DNA of 64,000 bases from NCBI RefSeq assembly GCF_900107455.1, contig NZ_FNQB01000001.1:806001-870000 (forward strand), written 5' to 3'. Made by a program: the position numbers and the translations under genes. This document shows positions 18,680 to 28,399 of the stretch, piece after piece (within the stretch, counting starts at the first letter, position 1; the number at the start of each line of letters is the position of its first letter). Under the pieces are notes generated by a model, which had not been told where the DNA came from, did no database searches, and saw only the letters and a program-made list of their open reading frames with translations. The DNA is from Asanoa ishikariensis (GTDB lineage Bacteria; Actinomycetota; Actinomycetes; Mycobacteriales; Micromonosporaceae).

Positions 18680-20305
18680 TTATGAGTCTCGGCTGAGCTT
18701 CGCGCGTACGCGGCGGGTGGCCTCGGCGGTGTAGCGGCGGAACACGAACCTCGTCGCGGTCGCCAGCGAGCGCGCTCCGCCGACCGGGATCGTGTCGACG
18801 CCGAAGAAGCTGACCCTGCGGCCGAGGGTCGGGCGGGCCACCAGCCGAGGCCCGGGCGACACCAGCTCTGCCTGCTGCCACTCGGCGAGGTTGGCGACGG
18901 CGAAGTCGCGCCCGCTGACCCAGCGCTCGCCGAACACCGACAGCACCGCCTTCTCCCAGGACTCGTCGGCCCGCTTGACCCGGGCGGCGCGGCGCAGTGC
19001 CGCCGTGCGCCAGAGGGCCACGGTGTCCGTGGGCGAGCCGGACTTGGGCGGCAGCACCCGGACCAGGCCAACCCGCCACTGGTTGCAGACGTTGACCAGG
19101 CGGCGCACGGTGTTGGCGTCGACGCCGGTGGTGACCGGCACCCGGAGCAGGTAGGGCGACGGGTAGACGTCTTCGGGCGCCTCCGAGACCAGCGCGACCC
19201 GCGGCTCGTGCCGGTAGGTCGCCTCCACCAGGCGCAGGTCGAGCTGCGGGTCGGCGAGCACCGACATGCGCTGTTCGCCGATCGCGGCCCAGTCGGCGAC
19301 CAGCATCACCCGCAGGTCGGTGAGGTCGCTCATCAGCAGCAGGTCGACACAGGTGCGGATCTGCTCGAAGCTGCCCTCGGCCCGCACGATCGCGGTGACC
19401 AGCGGCACCTTCCAGGTGCGGTTGCCGACCGAGCGCAGCCAGCGCGGCTGCGGCATCAGGTCGGCCAGGAACGGCCAGTTGTAGCGGCGCAGCGCGTCGC
19501 CCCGCTGCATCATGTTGGTCGGGCCCATGTGCCAGCTACCCGCCTTCGGCTCCGGCACGAAGGCGGCGCCGGCCTGGGTCAGCCGGAAGCCGAACTCGGT
19601 GTCCTCGCCGAGCCGCAGGTTGGTGTCCAGCCCGCCGGTCTCCTCGTAGAGCCGGCGGGTCAGCGCCGCGGTCGCGCCGACGTGCGCGCGGAAGTTGAGG
19701 TGGTCGCCCTTCCGCAACTGGTCGGTCTTTTCGATGATCTCTTCGACGTAGTCGTGCGGCTCGGTGTCGTCCAGGGCGAAGAGCGTGTCGATGGTGCCGG
19801 CGGCGGAGCGCTCCGCGACCTCTTCCGGCGTCGACCAGGCGGTGACGAACCGCTTGTAGCCGAGCGTCACCACGTCGTCGCTGACGTGGTGCCAGCGGAC
19901 CTGGGCCTCGACGTGCTCCGGAAAGACGACCATGTCGGCGTCGAGCCAGTGGATGATCTCGCCGGTGCTGTTGGTGGCACCGACGTGCAGCGCGTTGGCC
20001 CGGCCCCAGCCCGCGGAATGGTCCTTGACCCGGACGATGCGGCAGTTGGCCGGGCGGATCTTCGGCAGCTCGATCGGCGGCTCGCTGGTGTCGTCGGCGA
20101 TCACGACTTCCAGCAGGTCGGCCGGATAGGTCTGGTGCGCCAGCGCCGCCAGCGTCAGGTTGAGCGATTCCTGGCAGTTGTAGGCCGGGATGACCACCGA
20201 GACGGTGCGGGTGGGCGTCCACGCGCCGATCTCCGGCGGCTGCAGAACGCTCCAGTCGTTGCGGAAGATCCGGACCGGCTCGTTTGCGTCGTTCGGGGTC
20301 GGCAC
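18680..20305 (-). CDS. GT2 family glycosyltransferase (541 aa)
   Basis: The GT-A domain spans about residues 33-290: VSVVIPAYNCQESL, EVVIADDTSEPP, HWLDADMVVF (DxD), and GEDTEFGFRLTQAG as the acceptor/ED motif. The last 200 residues have no recognised motif but contain a Rossmann-like stretch (DLRVMLVADWAA). The GTG start is at 20305. It is convergent with the exporter operon and divergent from the 629-aa protein, so it belongs to the same wall-polymer locus with its own promoter. The donor sugar is unknown. Confidence 0.85.
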   Translation of the reverse strand: MPTPNDANEPVRIFRNDWSVLQPPEIGAWTPTRTVSVVIPAYNCQESLNLTLAALAHQTYPADLLEVVIADDTSEPPIELPKIRPANCRIVRVKDHSAGWGRANALHVGATNSTGEIIHWLDADMVVFPEHVEAQVRWHHVSDDVVTLGYKRFVTAWSTPEEVAERSAAGTIDTLFALDDTEPHDYVEEIIEKTDQLRKGDHLNFRAHVGATAALTRRLYEETGGLDTNLRLGEDTEFGFRLTQAGAAFVPEPKAGSWHMGPTNMMQRGDALRRYNWPFLADLMPQPRWLRSVGNRTWKVPLVTAIVRAEGSFEQIRTCVDLLLMSDLTDLRVMLVADWAAIGEQRMSVLADPQLDLRLVEATYRHEPRVALVSEAPEDVYPSPYLLRVPVTTGVDANTVRRLVNVCNQWRVGLVRVLPPKSGSPTDTVALWRTAALRRAARVKRADESWEKAVLSVFGERWVSGRDFAVANLAEWQQAELVSPGPRLVARPTLGRRVSFFGVDTIPVGGARSLATATRFVFRRYTAEATRRVRAKLSRDS

Positions 20306-20404
20306 GGTCGTGAGTGTATCTAGCCAAAATCAGCGCCGCCTGGACGCTACGTTAATTGTGCCGGTTGACGGGGGGTTGCCGGCTCAACACGACGGGAGCG
20401 TCGC

Positions 20405-22294
20405 GTGGCGGCGGACCAGCACCCGAATCGTCTCCGCCGGTGGCGGATCTACGCGGGACCACGGGCGACGCGTACCCGCAGGTGGCCGCCTCTGATGTGG
20501 CGCGCGGGGCTCAGCGTGATCGAGTCGCCGGACAGCCTGGCCCCTTTTCTTGGCGCGGGCACGCGCGTCGCTTCGATGTGTGTGTCCGCCGCGTCGCTCG
20601 CCGACCTGCGCGGGCTGCTCGACCATCCGGCCGGCGGCACCATGGTGCGCGAGCTGACCGTCTTCGTGGAGCGCTGGCAGAACCCCGAGGGCACCTGGTC
20701 GGGTCGGCTGGGAGCGCTGCCGCACCTGCTCTCGCACCGCACCAGGCTGCCCGCCGTCGGACCGGGCCGGGCCACCGTCGCCCTGGAGGTGCGCCGGCCG
20801 GCACCGCTGCGCCAACTGATCATGGCCGTGCTGCCCGTGTTCAGCTCGGTCCGCCCGCTGCCCCGGGCGGTCAGCGCCGACATCACCGTGCAGGACGTCG
20901 CGCCGCCCTGGGTGGGTTCGACGGCCAACGTGGCCGTGGTCAGCGGTGCGCTGCCGACCGACGCCGACATCCGCCCGCATGACCTGGTGCTCAGCCAGGA
21001 CGGCACGCCGCTGCCGCCGGAGAGCGAGGCGACCGCCCCGGAGCTCTACGGCGGGGTCATCCAGGCCGGCACGGCCGGCGTCGGCGGCACGGTGCTGGTC
21101 GACGTCGAGCATTCGGCCTGCATCGGTCGCTACGGCCCGTTCGGGCGGGCCGAGCCCATCGCCGACCTCGTCTTCACCGAGGACGACTGGCGGATCGACG
21201 GGCCGCAGGGACCGTTGGTGTACGGCCGGACGGATGGCCAGCGCCTCGCGCCCGAGGAGGTCGCCGCACTCGCCAAGATCGGCCTGGTGCGCTGCGCGGC
21301 GGCGCCCTGCATCTACCCGGCGGGGGAGGCGGGGGTGCTGGTCAGGCTGGCCGCGGCCGGCGTCCTGGTGCACGCGCCGGACCTGCGCCCGCCCGTCGCC
21401 GCGCTCCTCGCCGACGAGCTGCGCCCGCTGGTCGTCGGCGAACTGCCCGCGGACGACCTCGAGTGGGAGGTCCGGGCGGTCCGCCAACGCCGCGCCGCGC
21501 TGCGCCAACATGCCACCGCGTTCGCGCTGCCCCGCTTGGCCGGCGACACCTTCCCGGCGCTGGTGGCTCCGCCGTCGGTCAGCGTCCTGCTGGTCACCCG
21601 CCGCCTGGAGCACATCGCCGCGACGGTCGCGGCGATCGAGCGGCAGACGTACCCCGACCTGGAGATCGTGCTGTGCCTGCACGGCGCGCACCCGTCCGCG
21701 GAGCTGCTCGGCCAGGTCGCCCGCTGCAGCCGGCCGGTCGAGCTGGTGGCCATCGGGCCCGAGCAGCGGTTCGGGTTCGGCGAGGCGATCGGCCGGGCCA
21801 CCGCCCGCGCGCGCGGCAGCCTGATCACCAAGTTCGACGACGACGACAACTACGGCCCGGAGCATGTCTGGGACCTGGTGCTGGCCAGGCTGGTCTCCGG
21901 CGCCACGCTGGTCGGCAAGGCCGCGGAGTTCGTGCACCTGCATGCCCTGGACACCACGGTCCGCCGCCAGAACGGGCGGGCCGAGCACTACGCCGGCGTG
22001 GTGGCCGGCGGGACGATGCTGATCAGCCGCGGCGACCTGGAGGAGGTCGGTGGCTGGCGGCCCGTGCCCCGGTCGATCGACCGGGGACTGATCGAGCGGG
22101 TGACCCGCTCGGGCGGCCTGGTCTACCGGACCCATCCCCTGGGCTACATCTACCACCGCCGGGCCGAAGGGCACACCTGGGACCCTGGGCTCGAGTACTT
22201 CTTGCGCGACAACGGCCCACAATGGCCGGGGGTTCCCCAGCACAGCGAGTTCGGCACGCTGCCCTCGGGCGTAGCCGGACGACCGCTGGGGTAA
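20405..22294 (+). CDS. Large protein with C-terminal GT2-like domain
   Basis: 629 aa from a GTG with GGGAG 7 nt upstream. Residues 1-370 have no recognised family; they are mainly soluble, with one stretch (PRPAPLRQLIMAVLPVFSSVRPLP-like) that could be amphipathic. The C-terminal 235 residues look like a GT-A glycosyltransferase: VSVLLVTRRLEHIAATVAAI, LITKFDDDDNYGPEH (DxD), AGGTMLISR. It diverges from the 541-aa glycosyltransferase across 99 bp, and the lipid kinase follows 10 bp later. It probably modifies the same wall polymer; the N-terminal domain is the unknown part. Confidence 0.8.
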   Translation: MAADQHPNRLRRWRIYAGPRATRTRRWPPLMWRAGLSVIESPDSLAPFLGAGTRVASMCVSAASLADLRGLLDHPAGGTMVRELTVFVERWQNPEGTWSGRLGALPHLLSHRTRLPAVGPGRATVALEVRRPAPLRQLIMAVLPVFSSVRPLPRAVSADITVQDVAPPWVGSTANVAVVSGALPTDADIRPHDLVLSQDGTPLPPESEATAPELYGGVIQAGTAGVGGTVLVDVEHSACIGRYGPFGRAEPIADLVFTEDDWRIDGPQGPLVYGRTDGQRLAPEEVAALAKIGLVRCAAAPCIYPAGEAGVLVRLAAAGVLVHAPDLRPPVAALLADELRPLVVGELPADDLEWEVRAVRQRRAALRQHATAFALPRLAGDTFPALVAPPSVSVLLVTRRLEHIAATVAAIERQTYPDLEIVLCLHGAHPSAELLGQVARCSRPVELVAIGPEQRFGFGEAIGRATARARGSLITKFDDDDNYGPEHVWDLVLARLVSGATLVGKAAEFVHLHALDTTVRRQNGRAEHYAGVVAGGTMLISRGDLEEVGGWRPVPRSIDRGLIERVTRSGGLVYRTHPLGYIYHRRAEGHTWDPGLEYFLRDNGPQWPGVPQHSEFGTLPSGVAGRPLG

Positions 22295-22304
22295 CAGCTC
22301 TGCC

Positions 22305-23207
22305 ATGGCTTTGAAGGTCGCGGTGGTCGCGCACAAGCGGAAGAGTCTCGACGGCGGGCTGCCGGAGCTGCGCCGCCGGCTCGCGGACGCGGGCGTGGTC
22401 GAGCCGCTCTGGTACGAGGTGCCCAAGAGCCGCAAGGCGCCCAAGCGGGTACGCAAGGCGCTCGACGCCGGCGCCGAGCTGATCTTCGTCTGGGGTGGCG
22501 ACGGCATGGTGCAGCGCACCGTCGACGCGCTGGCCCGGGCGGGCGCCGGTGACGTGCCGCTGGCCATCGTGCCGGCCGGCACGGCCAACCTGCTGGCGAC
22601 CAACCTGGGCATTCCCGAGGACCTGGCGGCGGCCGTCGAGATCGGACTGAACGGCCGACGCCGGACGATCGACCTCGGCCGGGTCAACGGCGAGCATTTC
22701 GCGGTGATGGCCGGCGCGGGGTTCGACGGCGAGCTGATCCGGGACGCCGACGGAGGCCTCAAGGACCGGCTGGGCCGGGTCGCGTACGCCTGGACGGGCG
22801 TAAAGCACGTCCGCGACGGTGCCGTGCCGATGACGGTGACGGTCGACGGCGAGCCCTGGTACGCCGGCACGGCGAGCTGCGTGCTGTTCGGCAACGTCGG
22901 CACGATCACCGGCGGCATCCGCGCGTTCGACGACGCCAGCCCGCACGACGGCAAGCTGGAGGTCGGCGTGGCCACCGCCGAGGGTGCGCTCCAGTGGGCG
23001 CGCACCCTCGGCCGGATGGCCACCGGACGGTCCGAAGGCTCGCCGTTCATCAAGATGACGGCGGGCCAGAAGATCCGGGTGAAGCTGGCCGAGCCACTTA
23101 CCTACGAGATCGACGGCGGCGCCCGAGGCTCGGCCGGCAAGCTCAAGGTCCGAGCCGTGCCGGCCGCCGTCACCCTCTGCCTTCCGGCCGGCGGGGCGTC
23201 AGCCTAG
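22305..23207 (+). CDS. Diacylglycerol kinase family lipid kinase
   Basis: 300 aa. Catalytic domain motifs are VWGGDGMVQRTVDAL (the GGDG nucleotide loop), AIVPAGTANLLATNLGIP, and GAGFDGELIRDA in the C-terminal beta domain. It phosphorylates diacylglycerol or a related lipid, recycling lipid released when polyol-phosphate polymers are made. It lies 10 bp after the 629-aa protein and is probably co-transcribed. The stop overlaps the convergent EgtA-type gene by 9 bp. The exact lipid substrate (DAG, sphingoid base or other) cannot be told. Confidence 0.88.
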   Translation: MALKVAVVAHKRKSLDGGLPELRRRLADAGVVEPLWYEVPKSRKAPKRVRKALDAGAELIFVWGGDGMVQRTVDALARAGAGDVPLAIVPAGTANLLATNLGIPEDLAAAVEIGLNGRRRTIDLGRVNGEHFAVMAGAGFDGELIRDADGGLKDRLGRVAYAWTGVKHVRDGAVPMTVTVDGEPWYAGTASCVLFGNVGTITGGIRAFDDASPHDGKLEVGVATAEGALQWARTLGRMATGRSEGSPFIKMTAGQKIRVKLAEPLTYEIDGGARGSAGKLKVRAVPAAVTLCLPAGGASA

Positions 23208-24440
23208 GGCGGGCTCCGTGAAAGTGGCCGGTGGCACCGGGTCGTCTGCCGGGCAGGCGCCGCGAGCCACGTACCGCTCGATGAAGGTCTCGACCGCTCG
23301 CCGGATCCGCTTGCCCGCGCCGCCCCGGTCGAGTGCCGCCGCGGCGGCTTCGAAGCAGGACAGGGCGGCCGTGGCCAGTTGCGGGTCGGACAGCCCCGCG
23401 CGGGCGGCGGCCAGCCAGTCGCGGTGCCGGCGCAGCGGCGAGCGCAGGTGCTCGGTGGCCGCTGCTGCCGCCTCGGCCGCGATCGGGTCGTCCAGCAGCG
23501 CGGTCACCACCGCGAGCGGCACGACCCAGCCGTCGCCCGGCTGCTGGTCGATCATGCGGAACTCTAGGTAGCCGCGGGGCCGGATCGGCGGCACCAGGGT
23601 GCCGAGATGCCGTTCCAGGTCGTCGAGGGTGACCGGACGCGGGCCGTGGCCGCGCAGCCAGGAGCGCATCGTCAGCCCGGTGGGCACCGACCACGGCACG
23701 GGTGCCGGCTCGGCGATCATGGCCACCTTGGCGCGCAGCGCGTAGTGCGCCCAGTCGGCGCGCGGCTCGCCGCCGCGGCGCGGTGCGCGGGTCCGGGTGG
23801 CGTCGGTGCCGAACCGCAGCGCCTGCCGGTAGGAGACCCAGCGGGTGCCGCGGACGACCCGGGGTGAGTTGGCGAACGCCGCGAGCAGCACGGGGCCGAT
23901 CGCGTCGGCCAGCCACCACCGCATCCGGTAGCCGGCCCAGCCGTCTGACTCGTCGCCGGAGTCCAGGCAGACCTGCACCGAGGCGGAGTTGCACATCACC
24001 GCGAGGCCTTTGCCGCCGGAGCGGGCGTGGTACTCGGCGAGGGCCACGTACCGCGGGTGCGTCGTGATCAGCTCAGGAGTTCGGTACGCGTCCAGGCCGG
24101 TGCCGTCCAACTGGAGGCCGTCGGCGGACAGCGCGGCCCGCGTCACGGCCAGGTCGGCCCGGGTGCGCTCGACGCAGTCCCGCAGGGACGCCCCGACCGC
24201 GGACGAGATCTCGAGCTGCCCCCCGGGCTCGATGGTGATCTGTCCGCCACCAGGCAACGGCGCCAGGCCGGCGGTCGCCGCGGTGACCCGGGCGATCGAC
24301 GGGCGCCTCAACGGCGCGCGAGGATCTCGCACGGGGTATTCGAGCTCGACGCCGACCCGCCCGATCGGGCCGACCCGGAATCCCGCGGCCGCGACGTAGG
24401 TCTCCGCCGCGCGCTCCGTGAGGACGGCGATATCGTCCAC
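23199..24440 (-). CDS. egtA: Glutamate-cysteine ligase, EgtA type
   Basis: 413 aa. ATP-dependent synthesis of gamma-glutamylcysteine, the thiol donor for ergothioneine. The GCS2-type core is visible: GRVGVELEYPVRDP, QITIEPGGQLEISS, VMCNSASVQVCLDSG, and YLEFRMIDQQPGDGW. The GTG at 24440 is chosen for the GGAGG at 4 nt; the frame continues 64 codons further upstream but without family similarity. EgtB, EgtC and EgtD, usual neighbours, are not next to it in this window. It could also serve another gamma-Glu-Cys use. Confidence 0.85.
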   Translation of the reverse strand: MDDIAVLTERAAETYVAAAGFRVGPIGRVGVELEYPVRDPRAPLRRPSIARVTAATAGLAPLPGGGQITIEPGGQLEISSAVGASLRDCVERTRADLAVTRAALSADGLQLDGTGLDAYRTPELITTHPRYVALAEYHARSGGKGLAVMCNSASVQVCLDSGDESDGWAGYRMRWWLADAIGPVLLAAFANSPRVVRGTRWVSYRQALRFGTDATRTRAPRRGGEPRADWAHYALRAKVAMIAEPAPVPWSVPTGLTMRSWLRGHGPRPVTLDDLERHLGTLVPPIRPRGYLEFRMIDQQPGDGWVVPLAVVTALLDDPIAAEAAAAATEHLRSPLRRHRDWLAAARAGLSDPQLATAALSCFEAAAAALDRGGAGKRIRRAVETFIERYVARGACPADDPVPPATFTEPALG

Positions 24441-24827
24441 GGCGCCTCCGTTGAAGTGCGGTTGTCCGCCGCCGCCGGTAGTAGCTCCCGGCGGCGCCGT
24501 TTTTGGGTGGGGTGGTCTGCCGCCCGGGAAGCCGGTCGGGGTGACTCCATTAGCGGTCTCGTAGGCCGGCTTGTCCAGCGAAACCGGCCAACTCGAAATG
24601 AACACCCGATTGACCACACGTTCGGCTGACATGGGCCAAACAGAGGCGGTCTTTCATGTTTTTCCGTGCGCTTTCTTAAGCGCTCCTTACGTCACCGAAA
24701 GTCGTTGGTACGTAACGCATTCCCGGCCCAAGTAAGAGGCATCCGATCCTTGCGAAGAATAGGTAGGGATCGGTTAAGCTGGCTGCGGCTTCCGCCGGAT
24801 CATCCCCCCGGTGACACCGGCGCCGCT
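24441..24827. other. Non-coding gap with egtA leader and riboswitch promoter region
   Basis: 387 bp without a credible gene. The first 200 bp are upstream of egtA. At 24700-24780 the sequence is AT-richer and holds a possible promoter for the riboswitch transcript: TTGCGA, then TAAGCT about 19 bp later. TTACGT and ACGTAA half-sites occur around 24687-24717. Minus-strand open frames here are not supported. Confidence 0.4.
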
Positions 24828-24937
24828 GCTGCCTAATCGCCGAGAGGCGAGCCGGGGACCCGTGTTCCATGGGGTGAGTCCGCGAAAGCGGTAGGGGTTG
24901 TTCCGTCCCGAACCCGTCAGCTAACCCGGTAGGCGGC
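24828..24937 (+). ncRNA. Cyclic di-AMP riboswitch (ydaO-yuaA leader)
   Basis: The sequence carries the conserved cores of this aptamer: GAGCCGGGGACCC, then GGGGTGAGTCCGCGAAAGCGGTAGGG, CCGTCCCGAACCCGTCAGCTAAC, and a closing AGGCGGC. The closing helix P1 pairs 24828-24834 (GCTGCCT) with 24931-24937 (AGGCGGC), with one G-U pair. It ends 18 bases before the ATG of a secreted cell-wall protein. In actinobacteria this RNA class controls wall hydrolases and Rpf-like genes and switches expression off at high c-di-AMP; that mechanism is family knowledge. Confidence 0.95.
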
Positions 24938-24955
24938 CCTACCGAAGGAACGTGA

Positions 24956-26008
24956 ATGACGCGCAAAGGACGTCCGCGCGCTGTTGTTCGGCGCGCCGCC
25001 CTGGTCGGGACCGTGACACTGCTGGTGGGGCTTGCCCTTGCTCCAGCCGCTGTCGCGGCACCCAACCCCACCCCGACGCCCGCCGCACCCGCCGAGGGCG
25101 GCAAGAACGTGCTGCTTGACGACGTGATCGAGCGGACGAGCCGGGCCTTCGTCGAGGCCAAGAACGCCGTCGCCGACTCGCGCAAGAAGCAGGACGAGCT
25201 CAGCAGGGAGATCGCCCGGCTAGATGTGCGACGGGCGGCATTGGCGCCACAGGCGGTCGAGATCGCCCGGCACAACTACATGAACGGCCGGATCGGTCCC
25301 GCCCTGATGCTGCTCAACGCCCGCACCCAGAACGACTTCCTGGATCGGGCCGAGCAGCTCGAGAGGCTGGCGGAGTACGACAACGAGCGACTCGCCGAGC
25401 TTGCCACCACCCAGCAGCAGGCGTTGGCCGCCAAGAGTCAGCTCGACATCGAGGTCAAGCGCGAGTCCGCGCAGTTGGCCGTGATGAGCAAGCAGAAGAG
25501 CGAGGTCGACAAGGCGTTCAAGCTGGCCGGCGGCAAGACGGTCAACGGCAACGTCTACGCGAACCTGCCGACGGCCAAGCAGTCGCCGCGCGGCTCGGAC
25601 GGCTCGTTCCCCGCGCAGTCGTGCAGCGTGCAGGACCCGACCACCAACGGGTGCATCACCCCGCGGATGCTCTTCGCGCTCAAGGAGACCCAGCGGCTGG
25701 GCTACAAGCGGTTCGTCTCGTGCCACCGGGACGGCGGCCCCTTCGAGCATCCGAAGGGGCGCGCCTGCGACTTCTCGGTGTTCAAGACCAACGACTTCGG
25801 CAGCGGAGACGCCCAGGGCGACGCCCGGTTCTACGGGAACAACCTGGCCGCGTTCCTGGTCAAGAATGCCGACAAGCTCGGCATTCTCTACGTCATCTGG
25901 TACAGGCAGGTGTGGCTACCGTCCACAGGGAACTGGAAACCCTATAGCGGCGTGGGCGGAGACCCGTCCAGCGACCACACCAACCACGTGCACCTTTCCA
26001 TCCTCTAG
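24956..26008 (+). CDS. Secreted coiled-coil protein with ARB_07466-like C-terminal domain
   Basis: 350 aa. A Sec signal peptide (RR-rich, then VGTVTLLVGLALAPAAVAA) cleaves near residue 35. Residues about 50-200 are a long coiled coil (DSRKKQDELSREIARLD; QLERLAEYDNERL). The C-terminal 130 residues read CHRDGGPFEHPKGRACDFS and end SSDHTNHVHLSIL, like the ARB_07466/M15-type fold with His/Asp that may bind metal. The layout resembles peptidoglycan-acting proteins. AAGGA precedes the ATG. Control by the c-di-AMP riboswitch directly upstream supports an envelope or osmotic role. Hydrolase activity is not proven. Confidence 0.85.
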   Translation: MTRKGRPRAVVRRAALVGTVTLLVGLALAPAAVAAPNPTPTPAAPAEGGKNVLLDDVIERTSRAFVEAKNAVADSRKKQDELSREIARLDVRRAALAPQAVEIARHNYMNGRIGPALMLLNARTQNDFLDRAEQLERLAEYDNERLAELATTQQQALAAKSQLDIEVKRESAQLAVMSKQKSEVDKAFKLAGGKTVNGNVYANLPTAKQSPRGSDGSFPAQSCSVQDPTTNGCITPRMLFALKETQRLGYKRFVSCHRDGGPFEHPKGRACDFSVFKTNDFGSGDAQGDARFYGNNLAAFLVKNADKLGILYVIWYRQVWLPSTGNWKPYSGVGGDPSSDHTNHVHLSIL

Positions 26009-26020
26009 GCCAGCGCGGCC

Positions 26021-28399
26021 TTAGCGGTGTCGGGTGTCGGGTGCCGGCCTTCGGGCCGGTGCCCGACCCGCCGGTTGGCGGGGCTGGCGCCGGTGCGGTT
26101 CGAGCCGCGGAATCGGCATCCGCACCTCCTTCTCACAGGTCACCGTGACGCGCTCGCCGTGGTGGTCCAGGTCCATGCTGGCATCGACCTCGCCGTCCCG
26201 CAGCGAGTAGATCGCCTCGTGCTGGCGGACGTCGACCCGCAGCCGCTTGCCGTGCCACATCAGCGCGAACTCCAGCCGGCTGATCCGCGCGGGCAGGCGA
26301 GGCGCGAACGTGAGGTGGTCCTCGTGGTCGCGCATGCCGCCGAAGCCGGCCACCAGGCCCAGCCACGCACCTGCCAGGGCGGCGATGTGCAGCCCTTCGC
26401 GGGTGTTGTTGTGGATGTCGTGCAGGTCCATGAGCGCGGCTTCGCCGAGGTAGTCGTGTGCCAGCTCCAGGTAGCCGACCTCGGCCGCGACCACTGACTG
26501 CGTGCAGGCCGACAACGACGAGTCGCGGACCGTACGCCGCTCGTAGTAGTCGAAGTTGCGCAGCTTCTGCTCGTCGGTGAACGCGTCGCCGCACCAGTGC
26601 ATGGCCAGCACGAGGTCGGACTGCTTGACCACCTGGCGGCGGTAGAGGTCGAAGTACGGGTAGTTGAGCAGGAGCGGGTAGTCCTCCGGCGGCGTGTTGT
26701 CGAAGTCCCACTCCTGGTAGCGGGTGAAGCCCTCGACCTGCGGATGGACACCAAGCTCTTCGTCGTACGGGATATGCATGTTGGCGGCCGCGTCCCGCCA
26801 GGCGGCGGTCTCCTCGTCGTCGACACCGAGCCGCCAGGCCCGCTCGCTGTGCCGGGTGACGCAGTCGGCCGCGACCAGCATGTTCCGCTGGGCCATCAGG
26901 TTGGTGTACACGTTGTCGTTCTTGACCGCCGTGTATTCGTCCGGCCCGGTGACCCCGTCGATGTGGAACTTGCCGTGCCGGTCGTGGTGGCCCAGCGAAT
27001 GCCACAGCCGGGCCGTCTCGACCAGCAGCTCGAGCCCTATCTCGCGCTCGAAGTCGACGTCACCGGTGGCCTGCACGTAGCGCCGGACCGCGTCGGCGAT
27101 GCCCGCGTTGACGTGGAAACCAGCCGTGCCGGCCGGCCAGTAGCCGGAGCACTCCTGGCCGCGGATGGTCCGCCACGGGAACGCGGCACCGCGCAGGCCG
27201 AGCTGTTTAGCACGGTCGCGGGCCATCTCCAGGGTGGCGTGCCGCCAGCGCAGCGCGTGCGCCACCGCGACCGGCTGGGTGTACGTCAACACCGGCAGCG
27301 CGAACATCTCGGTGTCCCAGAAGACGTGGCCGTCGTACCCGGGGCCGGTCAGCCCCTTGGCCGCGATCGGCCGCAACTCGGCCCGGGCACCCGCCTGGAG
27401 CACGTGGAACAGCCCGAACCGGACCGCCTGCTGCACCTCCGAGTCGCCCTCGACGCGCACGTCGGCGGCGTCCCAGAAGGTGTCGAGGTATTCGCGCTGC
27501 TCCCGGACCAGGCCGTCCCAGCCGGAGAACTCGGCGGCGGCGAGCGCGGCGCTGACCTGGTCGCGGATCGCCGGCAGCGAACGCCGGCTGGACCAGCCGT
27601 AGGCGAGCAGCTTGACCACGACCAGCTTCTCGCCCGGCTTGAGCACGCAGGCGATCGTGGTGCGGGCCCAGTCGTCGTGCGCCTCGGTGTTGATGTTGGT
27701 CCGCGGCGGCCCGTTGATCTCGTGCGCCATCGCGGCGCCGACCCGCAGGCCGCTCCGCTTGGTGCGGTGGATGAGCTGGGCCCGGTCCTTGTCGGTGAGC
27801 CGCTCCTCGATCTGCAGTGGACGCTCCAGCACGGCCGCGACCCGGGGGTCACGGCTCTGCCCGGGCAGCTCCTCGTTGGCGACGAGCTCGGACTGCACGA
27901 TCAGCCGCAGGGGCTCGTCGACGGCCTCGACCTCGTAGCGGATCGCCGCGATCGAACGCTGGGTGAACGACACCAGCCGCGTGCTGCGCACCTTGACCGC
28001 GCGACCCGCCGGCGAGCGCCACTGCACCACCCGGTCGAGGGTGCCGGCGCGCAGGTCGAGGATCCGGGTGTGCGCCTCGAGCTCGCCGTACCGCACGTCG
28101 AAGGGCTCGTCGTCGACCAGCAGCCGGATCGGCTTCCCGTTGGTCACGTTGACGACGGTCTGGCCCGACTCGGGGAACCCGTAGCCGGCCTCGGCGTAGG
28201 GCAGCGGACGCAGCTCGTAGAACGAGTTGAGGTACGTGCCGGGAAGCCCGTGCGGCTCACCTTCGTCGAGGTTGCCGCGCATCCCGATGTGCCCGTTGCC
28301 GAGCGCGAAGACCGACTCGGCCTGCGCCAGCACGTCGACGTCGAGCCTCGTCTCGCGGACGTGCCAGGCCTCGACCGGATAGGCCCGCTCGCGGATCAT
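26021..28399 (-). CDS. Glycoside hydrolase family 65 (disaccharide phosphorylase)
   Basis: 792 aa. GH65 phosphorylases split alpha-linked disaccharides such as trehalose, maltose or kojibiose with phosphate to give beta-glucose 1-phosphate. The catalytic acid is Glu488 in [11 protein letters not shown]. The substrate-loop region [15 protein letters not shown] and the sugar-binding HQ-equivalent [11 protein letters not shown] are present. The beta-phosphoglucomutase gene overlaps it by 4 bp and would convert the product to glucose 6-phosphate. The last 28 codons are Arg/Pro-rich and overlie a terminator hairpin, so the tail may be a recent extension. Confidence 0.92.
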   Translation of the reverse strand: MIRERAYPVEAWHVRETRLDVDVLAQAESVFALGNGHIGMRGNLDEGEPHGLPGTYLNSFYELRPLPYAEAGYGFPESGQTVVNVTNGKPIRLLVDDEPFDVRYGELEAHTRILDLRAGTLDRVVQWRSPAGRAVKVRSTRLVSFTQRSIAAIRYEVEAVDEPLRLIVQSELVANEELPGQSRDPRVAAVLERPLQIEERLTDKDRAQLIHRTKRSGLRVGAAMAHEINGPPRTNINTEAHDDWARTTIACVLKPGEKLVVVKLLAYGWSSRRSLPAIRDQVSAALAAAEFSGWDGLVREQREYLDTFWDAADVRVEGDSEVQQAVRFGLFHVLQAGARAELRPIAAKGLTGPGYDGHVFWDTEMFALPVLTYTQPVAVAHALRWRHATLEMARDRAKQLGLRGAAFPWRTIRGQECSGYWPAGTAGFHVNAGIADAVRRYVQATGDVDFEREIGLELLVETARLWHSLGHHDRHGKFHIDGVTGPDEYTAVKNDNVYTNLMAQRNMLVAADCVTRHSERAWRLGVDDEETAAWRDAAANMHIPYDEELGVHPQVEGFTRYQEWDFDNTPPEDYPLLLNYPYFDLYRRQVVKQSDLVLAMHWCGDAFTDEQKLRNFDYYERRTVRDSSLSACTQSVVAAEVGYLELAHDYLGEAALMDLHDIHNNTREGLHIAALAGAWLGLVAGFGGMRDHEDHLTFAPRLPARISRLEFALMWHGKRLRVDVRQHEAIYSLRDGEVDASMDLDHHGERVTVTCEKEVRMPIPRLEPHRRQPRQPAGRAPARRPAPDTRHR
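26037..26066 (+). terminator. UUCG-tetraloop hairpin terminator
   Basis: Arms 26037-26049 and 26054-26066 pair over 13 bp in RNA (two G-U pairs) around the stable loop UUCG. It lies 29 bp past the stop of the secreted coiled-coil gene and inside the 3' end of the convergent GH65 frame. There is no long U-run. Confidence 0.7.

Noticed and set aside
20384-23053. A very long minus-strand open frame (889 codons) across the 629-aa protein and lipid kinase
   Set aside because: It is antisense to two genes with clear domains; long shadow frames are expected at this GC content, and its sequence is low-complexity with no motif.
24676-25275. A 199-codon minus-strand frame across the riboswitch region
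   Set aside because: The riboswitch cores and the signal peptide gene on the other strand explain the sequence.
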